From assembly GCF_023053635.1 (NCBI RefSeq), contig NC_086192.1:16344001-16408000 (forward strand): 64,000 nucleotides of DNA. The letters are read 5' to 3'. This DNA comes from Elgaria multicarinata webbii (lineage: Eukaryota > Chordata > Lepidosauria > Squamata > Anguidae). This document shows positions 37,901-50,200 of this stretch, one piece after another. The translations under genes were made by a program, and so were the position numbers. The notes under the pieces were generated by a model that had not been told where the DNA came from, made no database searches, and saw nothing but the letters and a program-made list of their open reading frames with translations. Position 1 is the stretch's first letter. Every line of letters starts with the position of its first letter.

Positions 37901-40900
37901 ATGCCTTCCTTCGGAAGCACTTGCTTGAGGTAGGATGAGAAATCTTCGTAGAAAAGTCCTTTGGGCTTCCCCTGGCCATCCTTCGTTGACAATTCAAACT
38001 GGAAGTACATCTGGGTTGAAGGCAGGCCGTCCGTTTTGCCACGTTGCAAGCAGGTGTGTTTGTGCAGGTGAGAAACCTGAAGGTCGTCCGTGTGGAGGTC
38101 GTGCACCACAGAGTGGACCAGGTCACTGGCCACGGAGACCTGCTGTGACGACAAGGTGTTGACCCGCAGGATCGTCCTGTGGTAGTCTTCCATTCGGAAG
38201 TCATCAATGACGGTCCCCAGCACCTTGCTCACGATGTCTTTGGCGTACACCGTCAGGTCGGACTTGGACAGACTGACTCTCATGAGCGAGCTTTCGGAAT
38301 CCTCCGAGAACGCTCTCAGCCGGCCCGTGGGGCCGTCCGCACCTTGAATCTCACACTGAAACAGCGAGTGCGGTTTCCGCTTCTGCTGCATGGGTAACGG
38401 AAGGACCTCTTCCAAATTGGACGCAGCAAAACAGGCGATTTTATTCAAAACGTTCTGGACCAATTCCTCTCCCAAGGACCTTGGCTGGGGCTGGAGTTGA
38501 GACAGCGCCAAAGTCATCTTTTGGAGGTCCGATTTTCCCATGAGACAAGGCGCCTCGGAGGATGGTTTATTGCTGCTAACACCGGAGCTAAAGAGCGTGC
38601 TCAGCACCACGGAGTACATCTTACTGAGCACGCCGTCCACAATGTCCCCAGCGACACCACCAGAGTTTGCCTGAGAGACCGTCTCCATCATCGCATTATA
38701 GGTGGAGGCCTTCGATTCGGAACTGAGAAATAAGGATTCATTGTTAAAAGAGGGCAAATGCCCCAGATCGCCCATGACCCTTTGGGTCACCTGGTTGAGG
38801 ACGTCTTCCACGCTCGCTATCAACGGACAGCCACCTCTCTGGCCTGCTGGCTGCCTCCGAAAAATCCTTTTCAGAACCCTTTTATGAACCTCATTTTCCG
38901 TTAAAGCGATTTGGACCGATAGGATTTTGAGGAGATCGTTCACAAGTTCGTTGGCGGAGGCGTTCTCTTCGTAGGGGAGGATGTTCTGACATGAGAGCAT
39001 CTCTCGTTCCATGTCATTTTGGATGACTTTCAGAATGGTGCACGTCAATTTCTCAGCACAGAGCCGCAAATTGGATAGGGAGTCTTGAACAGCGAGTTTC
39101 GCCTTGTTGCGGTAACCACTCGCCTTGACCTCGGCTGCTCTTTGCCCGTGAACTCTGGGCTGATCCCAGCCCGCTCCGTGAGTCGGTCCGGCGCCTCCCT
39201 CTTCCAGCTGGCATGGCTTCTCCCGCTGCTCTGCAAGGGCCAATTCCTTTTCCAGTTTCTCTTCCGCAAACATTTCCAGCCGGAGGGAAATGTTATCGAC
39301 GACGTATTTTGTGATCCCTTCGGGGGAAAAGTCCCTTAAATCTGGAAGCTTAGGACCAAATTCGCCCGTTTTCCTGCTTCTTTCAGCTTTCGGCAGGCCT
39401 GGGGCGTCTGGGCAATGGCTCCTGGGCGCAGCCTTGGCCCCTCGGCCGGTCAGCTGTGCAAAAGGCTCAACCGTCTTCTGAATGAGATCGTAGATGAGAG
39501 ACTGAAGCTGGGCTGAGAGGGGCCGCTTCCTATTCAGGCCGGTGGCAAGACCGGAACTCAGGTCTTCCAACACAATATCCACCAGGTCGCATGAAACCAG
39601 TGAAACTTCAGACTTTGCCACAGCTGGTCTGGAAAGGTTTTTTGGGGCGTCGTCACCAACCGCCTTAGAAACCCCAGGCGTCTGCCGTGGGGAACTGCCC
39701 ACCTCTAGCATGATGGTCTGGTAGATTTCATTTAAAAAGGTTTCTACCGTGTTCTGGATTTGGAACTGAAGATCTTTTTTGTAGGCTGGGTTTTTCCTGA
39801 AAAGTTTCTCCAGCACGCTCTGCTTCCGTGACGGGGGACTCTGCGACTCACAGAGGTTTTCACGAGGAACAAAAACAGTTAAAACCATGGTGACGATCTG
39901 ACTGGCAGCGATGCTTTCAGAGAATATAACGGGGGGGATTGAAATGCTCTCAATTTCCTTATCCAGCCCGTGCTTCAGACTTTTCAGCAGCATCGTGGCC
40001 ACTTCCTGCGCGTACGACTTCAAGTTCAAGTGAGACAACGTCAGCGCCTGCTCCGTTTTTTCCTTTTCGGCTAAAATGGAGTTATTGTAGGAGTTGAAAA
40101 TGTCTTCTAAGCAGTGCTGATTTGCCAGCATGCGCTTCAGCTCTTGCTGAATGGCAGAGGAGAAATCTGAGCTGATGGACGTTTTTAGGTTCTGCACATC
40201 CAAACACAACTGCGATTCTACTTTGGAGGTGACGAAGGACTCCAGCTTTGCTATAAAAGTGCACACGAGGTCATTAGCGAGGTCAGATTTCGACAAGGGA
40301 AGGTTGTGTTCTGGTTGGTGGGTCTTGGCTGGATCTTCTCTGACCTGTGGGGGGCCCTGGGTTCCCTCTTGTGGGGGCCCCGACTCACAGGACGGCTTTG
40401 GGTCTTGGAAATGCACGGCCGGTAGGCCTTTGACAGCCTCCGTGGGCAGGTTCAGGGGGAGGATATCAGTGATGACCAGGCTGGAATGCCTGCTTCGGAC
40501 GCCCTGCGAATCGGTTTGGGTAGCACGGGAGATCTTCTGGAAGGCTGTTTTCACCAGATCCCCTGCAAGCGCGTGGACGTCGGAATCGGTGATGGGAGCC
40601 TGGCCACTGGACTCCGGCTGCCCTTTGGAGGTGGGCTGCCCGCCTGCCTGCTGTCGATGAATGGTCACCTGGGCAAGAGACGAGGCAGGAGTCTTGGGAG
40701 GCCAAATCGGCTGCTCTGCCCAAACATGCCGGAACATTTCGTTCAAGAGATTCCGCACCAGTTGGAAAATGGGGGACTTTTCCTCGTCCTTGAAGTCTTC
40801 TTCCATCTTCCTCAGGGCCTGCTCTAACGTCCACCCGCCAGCTGCATTCTGCTCAACTTCAAGTGAACAAAAGATAGCATCTTGCACAAGGTTTTCCAAA

Positions 40901-43900
40901 CCGTTTTCCGTCCGCTCTAAACCTTTTGGTTCTGCCTTCCCGGCTTGGTCTGGGAATTCGTGGCCACCTTGGAGGGCTGATTTGGGGCGAGGCCTGCTCC
41001 TCTGCTGAGCTTCGAGGCCCAAACTCTCGCATCCAACTTTGTCTTGAGCCTCTTCCATGACCAATACTTTCCACTCCTTGTTGACCGATGATACGGTCCC
41101 ATCAGCTTCGCGCTCCTCTTTCCCCTTCACTTCTGCTTCCGAATAGATCACCATTCCGGGAACGTTAACGGAAGGAAACGGTCTTCTCATCTTCGTGTCG
41201 GCTGTGCCGTGCGTCGGCACCGCTGTCGCCCTCGTCTCTGGAGCAGTGGAGATTTCGTGCCCGGGAAGACCCCCTTGCATTTGGGGACTGGCTCCGGGTT
41301 TTGCCGTTGGAGAAACGACCCGGAGTTTTTCCGTACTTAAGTCATTGAACACATCGTTAATGAGCTGAAGGAGAATGGAACTCTCTCTCCTGGGGAAAGC
41401 GCCTTCTGGGCTCATTTGCCTCTGGATGTAGCTCAGGATGTTACCAATCATCTCTTCCACATATTGGAGGATGTTGGTTTCCGAAGAAGCAACCGTTTTG
41501 GAAACTATCTTACGGATTGTGTCCTTGACAATCGCGTTGGCCGCTTCGGATTCGACGGTATGTGGCGGGACGGCGGCGTAAAGCTGCTCAAGAGGAATGC
41601 CGATGGCTTTGATTTTGGCGCACAGCTCAAACTGGGACACTTTTGTTCTGCTCGAGGTACAAAACACCTGCAATTTGTCCACGATCAGCTGGACGATCTC
41701 CTCAGCAATTCTGTAAAGGGACTCCAGCGAGAGGGGCATCAGGGACCTCCAGAAGGACGGGTCGAGGAAGGCGCGTTTCCCAGCGGCCACAAGGCACCGG
41801 GCTTTGCACGCCGCAGCGAAGTCGTCCCTGGAGACAGTCTCCACGTATTTCTTCTGGGCCACGGAGTGCAGCCTATTGAGCACGTTTTCGACTAGGTCGT
41901 TGGCCACAAAACTGGCAATCCTCGAGACGGAGCCGGCCTCGGGCGAGCCGGCGGGATGGCTGCCCAAGAGGCTTTCGGAGATAGATTCCAGGAGGACCTC
42001 CATGGAGATGGAGACGGAGCAGGCCGTGAAGCCCAGGTCCCCCACGATCCTCTTGAAAATGTCGTCGAGGATAATTGACGTGATTTTGCTGAGCGGAGGC
42101 CTCAGGTCGGCAAAAACGGCCTTCAGGTCCTTCAAGTCAACGGCTTCTCTTTGGTCTGCCGAGCCGTAGGGGGGCTTGTGCTCCCCCCCAGCGAAGGGCA
42201 GCCCTTCCATGTCGGTGGTGGTCGTAGTGGTGGCGTCTGCTTTGGGGAACGGCCCCCTCGGCGCCACGTACTTGCGCTTGCCATGGTACGAAGTGGACAT
42301 CTTCTCTGGGCCGTCGGGCATCGGAGCCTTTTGCATCTGGAAGATGTGGCTGTCTGATTTGGAGCTCCTCATACTGGCCGTGGTAGTCAGAAGCCCGTTG
42401 TGCTTGGACGGGGACAGGAATATGGCCGTCTTCCCCCTCTTGAACTTCCCTTTGAAGAGCTCGCTCTCCACAGACACGTGGGTGCTCTTGGTGAAGGAGG
42501 TGTAGGAAGACTTCGAGGAGAGCAGAGACAAGGGCTTCCCGCTGGAGGTGTGGAACCCGCTGGGAGAGCTGGCGGAAGGCTTGATGCTGGTGTCGGTAAA
42601 GCTGACCTTCCTGGCGGAGGAGGATGGGAGGTTCTGGTAGGCCTCGTAGAGGGCTTCGTTGCAGCTGCTGCAGCTGCTGGAGTTGTCCGAGGACAGCACC
42701 GACTCCTCCGAGATGGTGTACACTCTCGTCCTGACCCGCTCTTCAAACTTCGTGAGGGCCGGGTAGAGGATGCTGGTGACGGCTGACACCACCCAGGTCA
42801 TGATGTTCTGAACGATGCTGTTCAGCTCAGACGCAGAGACCTTTTGCAGCAATGGGAGGAGAAAGCAAAGGGGGCGTCAGTTCACCTGCGACGACCGTCC
42901 CAAAGACTGAATTCAGGCAGGCCGCTTGGGAACGGGGAGGAGGGCCTGTAGGTTTACAGTTTAGCTTTCTCCAATTTAGCTTTCTCTCACTTTCTCACTT
43001 TTTCCAGTTTTAAATTCAGTTTGCCTTGAACTTCGAGAAGATAATATAATTTCTCTTAGATTTAGTCCATCCAGAGCTTTGAGAATCTTTTTTTAAAAAA
43101 GTTCATTTCAAAATTCTTAAGCATTTTTGTAGACTTTTTAATTTTTTCAGTAATTTTCGTAATATCGTGCATTTTTAACACTGTTTTTTACCTAATATTT
43201 GCACATTTCCGTGCACATTTTTTGATCGGAGAACTCCATTGCAAAATTTGGAGAAATGCGAATTTTGAAGAAGAACTGAGTTTCGATTCACATCCTGATT
43301 CAACGGTACAGAATATTTTCTGTTCGCATTAAAATGCAAAGTGAACTGATTTCCCCCCACCAAGGGCCCCCAGCGCCTAATCTCTAGACCCACTCCCCTC
43401 TTTCCATCCCTCTCTTTTTAATTATTAATAAATCATAACTAAAAACAATCAGATCTCCCAAAAGTTTTGTCAGCAGCAGGCCAAGGAAGCGGGGTTCTGG
43501 ATTTGATTGGAGCGGAGCAACTGGCAGAATGTGCCCCCTTTTGCCCTGCGATATTTTCTCAGTCAAAATCCCCTACGCCCACCCACCCCGCTGCTACTAG
43601 CTGGGAGACAAAACACTCAGGCACCCGGATCATGGCCTGTATTTTTTAGGGCTGTGCACAGAACCCCCGAACCACTTCGTGGCCCGAGCCGGAACTTTCG
43701 GATCGGGCCCAAACTGCTTTGGGTCGCTCCGACCCTCCCCTGCTCCACTCCACAGAGTGAGATCCGGAGGGGCGGATCAAGATTTTGCCCCCTTCCCTAC
43801 TTACTTACCTCCGCGGTGGACAGTGGAGGCAGGTAAGTGGGGAAGGGGGGACAAAATGGGGGCTGAATAAGTCCCCCTCCCCCCTGCCCCCTTACCTGGC

Positions 43901-46900
43901 TCCACCGCCATCACCGCACGGACTGCAGCAGCGGTGCCAGGTGAGCCCCCCTCCCCCACACTTACCTGCGTTCGGAGTTCCGGATGGAGGCGAACCGCTT
44001 CGCCTCGATCCGCATCTCCCCTGACCTGATTCGGATCCACCTTTGCCGGAGGCAGATCAGGTCGCTCCGCTCCAGATTCACGATCCGAATCGGAGTGGAG
44101 CATAGCCCTAGTATTTTTCTCCCTGCAAGGGCAGCATTAATGGATTCCATTGGAGGAATGGATCTCCTGCGTCACACATCTCATTGCTCCCTTCGTGATA
44201 CGGAGTTTCAAAGTATCTCCATGGGGATAGACAGGATGAGGCCGAGCGCACGGGAACCTCAAAATGCATCAACTGTTAATGGGGTGGACCTACTTTTCCT
44301 TTCAGGCTGTCTCGAATCGCCGACTGGTCTCTGAGAGCAGAAAAGAAAAGAAAAGTCAGTTGAAGATCTGGAGCAAACTTGTATTTCCCTAGTATCTGGG
44401 GCCCTGCAGTCCTTTCAGGGCAATCCAGCCCACTCACCCACCAGTAAGCGTCACGGCAGCACCCTCGTGGCCCCAGAGTGATGGGCAAAGGTCTGTTGTG
44501 GCCACTTGGTGGCACCACCGAGCCAGGCCCGCAGCACCCGGGGCAAGCCATGGCTTTGGCTGCCTTGGGGACCCGGACACCTGGGTGTCTTACAAGAGGT
44601 GGGAGACCTCTCATGGACGAGGCTGCGGGGCTTCCTGCACCAGTGACATTAAAGAGGAGGAGGAAGAGGAGGAGGAGGAGGAGGAGGAAGAGGAGGCGTA
44701 GACAACCCCCCTGGATTCTGAGGTCACTCAACAGTGGCCCCCAGACTGTCTGGGAATGGGGAAGCCCTGCAAATCTCTTTGTTCGTTCTCCAGTGAACAT
44801 CTCAGAGTTCATATCGAACCAGGAGGCCAAGATGCTACTCTCTCGGGCCATCTTTTCTCCGAGGCACTCTGCATGTGACCTGAAACCCAAGAGTCTGCTA
44901 ACGTAGCTAAGTTAAATTGGAACTCTCTGTGCGTGGCTGTTGTTTTCTGTGGCTCTCCCTGTTCCTGCCTTCTTCCAAATAAACTCCTCTTCATATCTGG
45001 ACATTTGGCTGTATTGCCTTAAAAAACAAATTCTAACAGAAACCTTCCGACGTGTTGGACTCCAACTCTCATCAATCATCCTAGCTGGCTGGGGATAATG
45101 GGAGTTGTAGTCCAACACATCTGGAGCTCCCCAGGTTGAGGAAGGCCGATGTAGAGTCTGGTCTACGAAAGCTTCTGCCCTAATAAACATGTAAACCTTT
45201 AAGGTGCCGCATGACTCTTTGCCCTCCCTCCCGCAGCGGGCTGAGCACGCCTGGCTGGCCCCCCCTTGGGTTTCCCTACGGACACCGTTATCAGCACGGT
45301 CTTTCGGGCACTCACGAATTCGACAGCAGGTGCTGGAGGTAGGCTGAGTACGAGGACTCCGAGTCTTCGTTGTCCTGTGAGGTCGAGGCCAAGCGCTCTG
45401 GAAGGAGACGGATGAGGGCGCCGGCGTGAGGGCTGCTCCTCCCCATCACCCACCACGCTGCGTAGGGGACCCATGAAGTGACAGCGAGGTGGAATGGGGG
45501 CCTCCCAGTCCATCGGTGGTAAAAGCAAAGCGTCCCCAGCCTGCCTGGGAGCCAGGCCCTCTCCCCCTCGCCACGGCCCCACCCGTGGGCGCAGCAGGGA
45601 CTTGGCGGCGAGGAAATGCACTCGGAACATGCCCAGATGCCTTCTCCGGCCATCCTCGCACAGAGGCAGGGGAAACACCGTGAGCCTGACTCTCAAAGGG
45701 CCCTTGCAGAACGGACTGCGCGTTTCCCGCCTCTGCCAGTGCATGGAGAGAGCATGGAGAGAGCGCACGCCCTGCTGGCTTGGCCGCACGGCGCCGCGGT
45801 CACTCCGGTCCGTACCTATTTTATCCTTACCGACTCGTCTCTTCTTGCTTGAGCTCTTTTCTTTCACCTGGTTGTCTGCCTCGCTCTAGGAGAAGGAGAC
45901 AAGGCGTCCCCGGGTTTAAACGGCGCACACGGAGACCTGGTGAAGCCAGCTGCCCCCCCGCTCCCCGGCAGGCCCACGATGGCCCATTCAGGCCGGTGGC
46001 GTCACGGCACCAGGGCTCGCAGGGGGGCAGCGCAGGGACCTGGCCTCACCTGCCAGCCACCCCCCTCCCCTGCCCCAGACCCCCCTGTTCCCTCTGAGCT
46101 GAGTTGCAACATGGAGGCCCCCAGCAACAGCCGGTTGCAATGCAAGACCTTTGGGCTGTGACCGAGCCGTTGAGACCCATGTGTCTGGCAGAAGACTTGC
46201 TTTCTTGCTTGCTTGCTTGCTTGACTGCGCTTCTACAGCACCCAACAGCCGAAGCTCTCTAGAGCTGAACCCTGCTAGAACTGGGTCAATGGAGCCGCCT
46301 GTCATTTCCGGACTCTCCTCGGGGGCGTGACTAGAGGGGGATGGCTATGCCGAGCGCTGCGCTGCGACATGGATGACGGCACCCGCTAGTCCAGAGCCCA
46401 ACGTGGCCACGGCCCTTCCGAGCCCAACGTGGCTGACTTCCCGCCACGTCCCTGCTTCCGGGTGTTTCCGTTTTGTACCGTTAAGGTTGCCCTCTTCTTC
46501 TGCTTCGCTTTGCCGGAGGCTTCGTTGGCGGAGTGGCGAGAGGCCGCCGAGGAGGCGGTGGCTTTGGTGGGAGTCTTCGGCGGCCCACGACGGGGCGGAT
46601 TCACGCCTAAAACGGAAGCAGAAGGAATAATGGCCCCTCCCACGTGGCCACAAAGGGCAGTGGACAAACCTGCTCCTTTCAGGTTCTCTCCGTTTCTTAT
46701 TTCCCTAATCCTAAACTCAGGGATTTTGAGTCTCTCAGCTGACAAAAAGAAAAGGCCAGTTATAGATCCAATTAACAAATGCAGGATGCTCTAGGGTGGA
46801 TTCCTGCACTGAGCAGGGGGTTGGACTCGATGGCCTTGTAGGCCCCTTCCAACTCTGCTATTCTATGATCCTATGATTCTATTTCAAAAAAATAAATAAA

Positions 46901-47247
46901 TTCCGTTTAACTTTTTCAGACACAAAAAGTCTGATTTAAGAATGACTGATACATTTTCAGGGGCAACTCTGTTAAGAGATCGAATTCCAAACCCAACGTC
47001 TTACAACCTCTGGTTCCCCTCTTGCCACTTCCAAAAAGAACTTGTATAACCAACACTGTCCATAACAGGTTAAGGCGCAGGAGAATTTCAGATGTATTAT
47101 TAATAATAACAATATTAATATTAATGTCAACGGCTTATTTGCTAAAAAGACGTTGAGGCCAGCAAGACTAGGAGAATGTGATGTATATGTTTTAAATTTT
47201 GTTAAGGCTGCCTTGAGGCCCAGTATTGGGCAAAAGGTGGGATACTA

Positions 47248-47289
<42 letters not shown>

Positions 47290-50200
47290 TTACATTTATA
47301 TACTGCCCTGCCCCATAGCCAAAGCTCTCTGGACAGTTTACAAAAGTTAAAAACAGTAAACATTAAAAAAGTATACAAAATGTAAAAACCATCAGAAACA
47401 AAGACAATAGTATAAGAACAACATTATCCATTTAAAAACAACAGTTCTGGGGTCCGTTAAAAACAAACTTAGCATTGTTGAATGCTGTTAAATGCCTGGG
47501 AGAAGAGAAAAGTCTTGACCTGGCGCTGAAAAGATAGCAGCGTTGGCGCCAAGCGAGCCTCATCGGGGAGATCATTCCACAGTCGGGGGGCCACCACCGA
47601 AAAGGCCCTCTCCCTTGTTGCCACCCTCCGAGCTTCCCTCGGAGTAGGCACTCAGAGGAGGACCTTAGATGCACATCATCATCATAATAATAATGCACAT
47701 TTCTTCTGCAAGCCCATTTCCCTCCCTGCCTCCCTCGCTGCGCCTCTCAGTCCCCAGTTCCATCACGGAAGGCGACCTACCTGCCAAAGACGAGAAGGGC
47801 ACCTTGCCCGTGCCGCTACTGGCTCCGTGTTTGCTGCTGCCGCTCGAATCGTAGCCGCCACCGCCGGCTTTGCCGTTGCTGCTGCCGCAGCCTCCTGAGC
47901 CACAGCAGCCGGACTTGCCGTTGTTACTACAACATCCTCCGCGGCACGAGGTCTTGCTCCCACACCCGGCGGAACCGGAACAGGACGACTTGCTCCCGCA
48001 ACCACCAGGCCCGCAACAGGAGGTCTTGCTCCCGCACCCGGCAGATCCGCAACAGGAGGTCTTGCTCCCACACCCGGCGGATCCGCAACAGGACGTCTTG
48101 CTCCCGCACCCGGCGGATCCGCAACAGGACGTCTTGCTCCCGCACCCGGCGGATCCACAACAGGACGTCTTGCTCCCGCACCCAGCGGATCCGCAACAAG
48201 AGGTCTTGCTCCCGCACCCGGCGGATCCGCAACAGGAGGTCTTGCTCCCGCACCCGGCAGATCCGCAACAGGAGGTCTTGCTCCCACACCCAGCGGCGGA
48301 TCCACAGCCTGCCGCGGTTCCTTCGTTGCTGATGCACGCGCCCAAGGCTGAGGCCGCCACGTTGCCCTCCATGTTTCCGGACACGCTTGAGGCAGGCTCG
48401 GCCGGGGGGCGCTGGTTGCTGCCAACGCTGCCGGTCACCGACGTGACGTCCTTGGTGGAGGTGAGGGACACTTTGCTGCTGCTGCCACCGCCTTGTGGGA
48501 GAACCGGTTCACCTGCTGCAGAGGACAAGAGGTGATGCCTGAGGCAGGAAGACTTAAGAACAGGAGGAGAGCAGGGGGTTGGACTCGATGGCCTTATAGG
48601 CCCCTTCCAACTCTACGATTCTATGATTCTATGAGAGGCCCACCGGAAGGCGTTTCCTCCATGAGACAGGCAGGAGGGCGACTTATTCGCAAAGCGTCTA
48701 AAATGTTTAGATTGTTCTTAAAACAAGGCACATTGGAGTGAATGGGAGGAATCCTCCCCCCTTGTAAGTAGCAGGATTTGTGTGGGGGGCAATCTGGATC
48801 AGGGCGTGCAAAGGGTTAAAGCCCTCCATGCGACGGTCCAGATCCAGCTGAGATGCAAACAAAAAACCGTGTCCGGCAGGGCAAACTAGAGGCATTATGC
48901 CATGTGGCCTTTGGCCATCGGTTAGTCAATCCCACATTCCAAGAATATCTCAGCACCCGGCAAGAACTGAGCCCCCCCGCCCCTGCCCCCGCCGTAAAAT
49001 GGAACCAGACCTTCTCAGGGATTCCACCCGGGACGGAGAAAACTCCACCACCGCCCTGAGCAGATGGCCCCACGATAACCTTCGCTGCAGGATAAGATCC
49101 GCCACCATTACCTGGCTCGGAGTCGAGGCTTCCCTTTTTGCGCAGGTCTTTCTCGCTTAGGATAGTTTCTTGCTATGAAATAAAAATCAGAGAGAGAGAC
49201 AGAGAGAAAGGAGGCATGTAACTGAAGGATCCGACTTCAAACTAGGTTGCAGTCAGCCCCAAGCTTTCCCTTGGAGCAGCGGTGACGTCGGAGCGTTTAA
49301 GACTTCGGACGTGAAGGCCTTGCAGGGGCCGGTCTCCTGGCGCGGTGATGCGTGTGACTTTCCTTGCTTCGAGAGGTGTTGCGCCGTGCGGTGTTTGGGG
49401 GCCCACCTGCTGCTCCTACTCAGTGGGGCCCAGGACCTCAGCCCCCAAGTCCTGCCCTGTCAGCGCCATTGATGGCTGGATCAGCCCAAAGCCCTGCATC
49501 CTTTCCCCCAGATGTGACTCTGGGAAGCCCAAAAGCAGGGAGCAAAGGCAGAGGGCTGAATCTTGCCATTTGTCTGTGAGGCTTTGATCCCGCTCCTTTA
49601 CTGGGGCTTCTGCTTCTGGATTTTTTGCAGGATTAAGATCGGCTCCTTTACACATGCCTTTTTTCAGGGGCGTTTCTTTCTCTGCCTTCCTATACGTTTC
49701 GTCATACAGCCACTAGATGGCACTGTGGTTTAATGGAATTACATCAGACTCTCCTTCCGCTTATTTCCAAATAAGACCAGATTTTCCTCGTTAGGGAAAA
49801 GAACGTCCCGACGGTGGCAGCGCGCAGGAGAGGCGTTGGCGTGTGAAGGCCCTGCCAGCGATCAGGAGTGAGCGATCGCAAGCTCACAATAAAAGCATCC
49901 ATCGTGTAGCGAGTGGGCTTCCAGGTGGACAGCGAGGGGCACTGAGAAGCAAACGCTGTAATGGTCTTGCCCCACCTGCTCCCCTGTGCATGTGTTGGAC
50001 TACAACTCCCATAACTCCCCAGTCAGCCATGGAAAAGCTGTGTTATTCCATTTCCCCTTCCTTAACTGATTACTTGTGGGAAGAAAGCAGAGCAAAGGAG
50101 CAATGTGAAAGCACAGGAGGTCTACAAATGGAGGGCGACGTCTTCTGAACCCCGCCCCACCCCCCAAAAGGTTTTCTATGAACCAGGCAGGGCTATTGCA

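Noticed and set aside
42884-42904. 21-base candidate exon before the 7-kb FSIP2 exon
   Set aside because: It has an acceptor-like and a donor-like border, but exon 15 (ending AAA|GTAGGT) joins exon 16 in phase without it.
44478-44906. Plus-strand frame with a glutamate or arginine run
   Set aside because: The run is the GGA simple repeat read in different frames.
45876-45887. Alternative acceptor TAG|AGCGAGGCAG for exon 13
   Set aside because: It adds 10 bases and shifts the frame relative to exon 12, giving a sequence that cannot join exon 14. The GGCAG site keeps the frame.
46650-46750. Candidate exon on the minus strand (KIPEFRIREIRNGENLKG)
   Set aside because: There is no phase that fits between exons 12 and 13, which join directly, and no FSIP2 resemblance.
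47763-48535. Long open frames on both strands across the exon 12 repeat
   Set aside because: A 36-base repeat without stops in any frame opens all frames at once. Only the minus frame joins its neighbours in phase.
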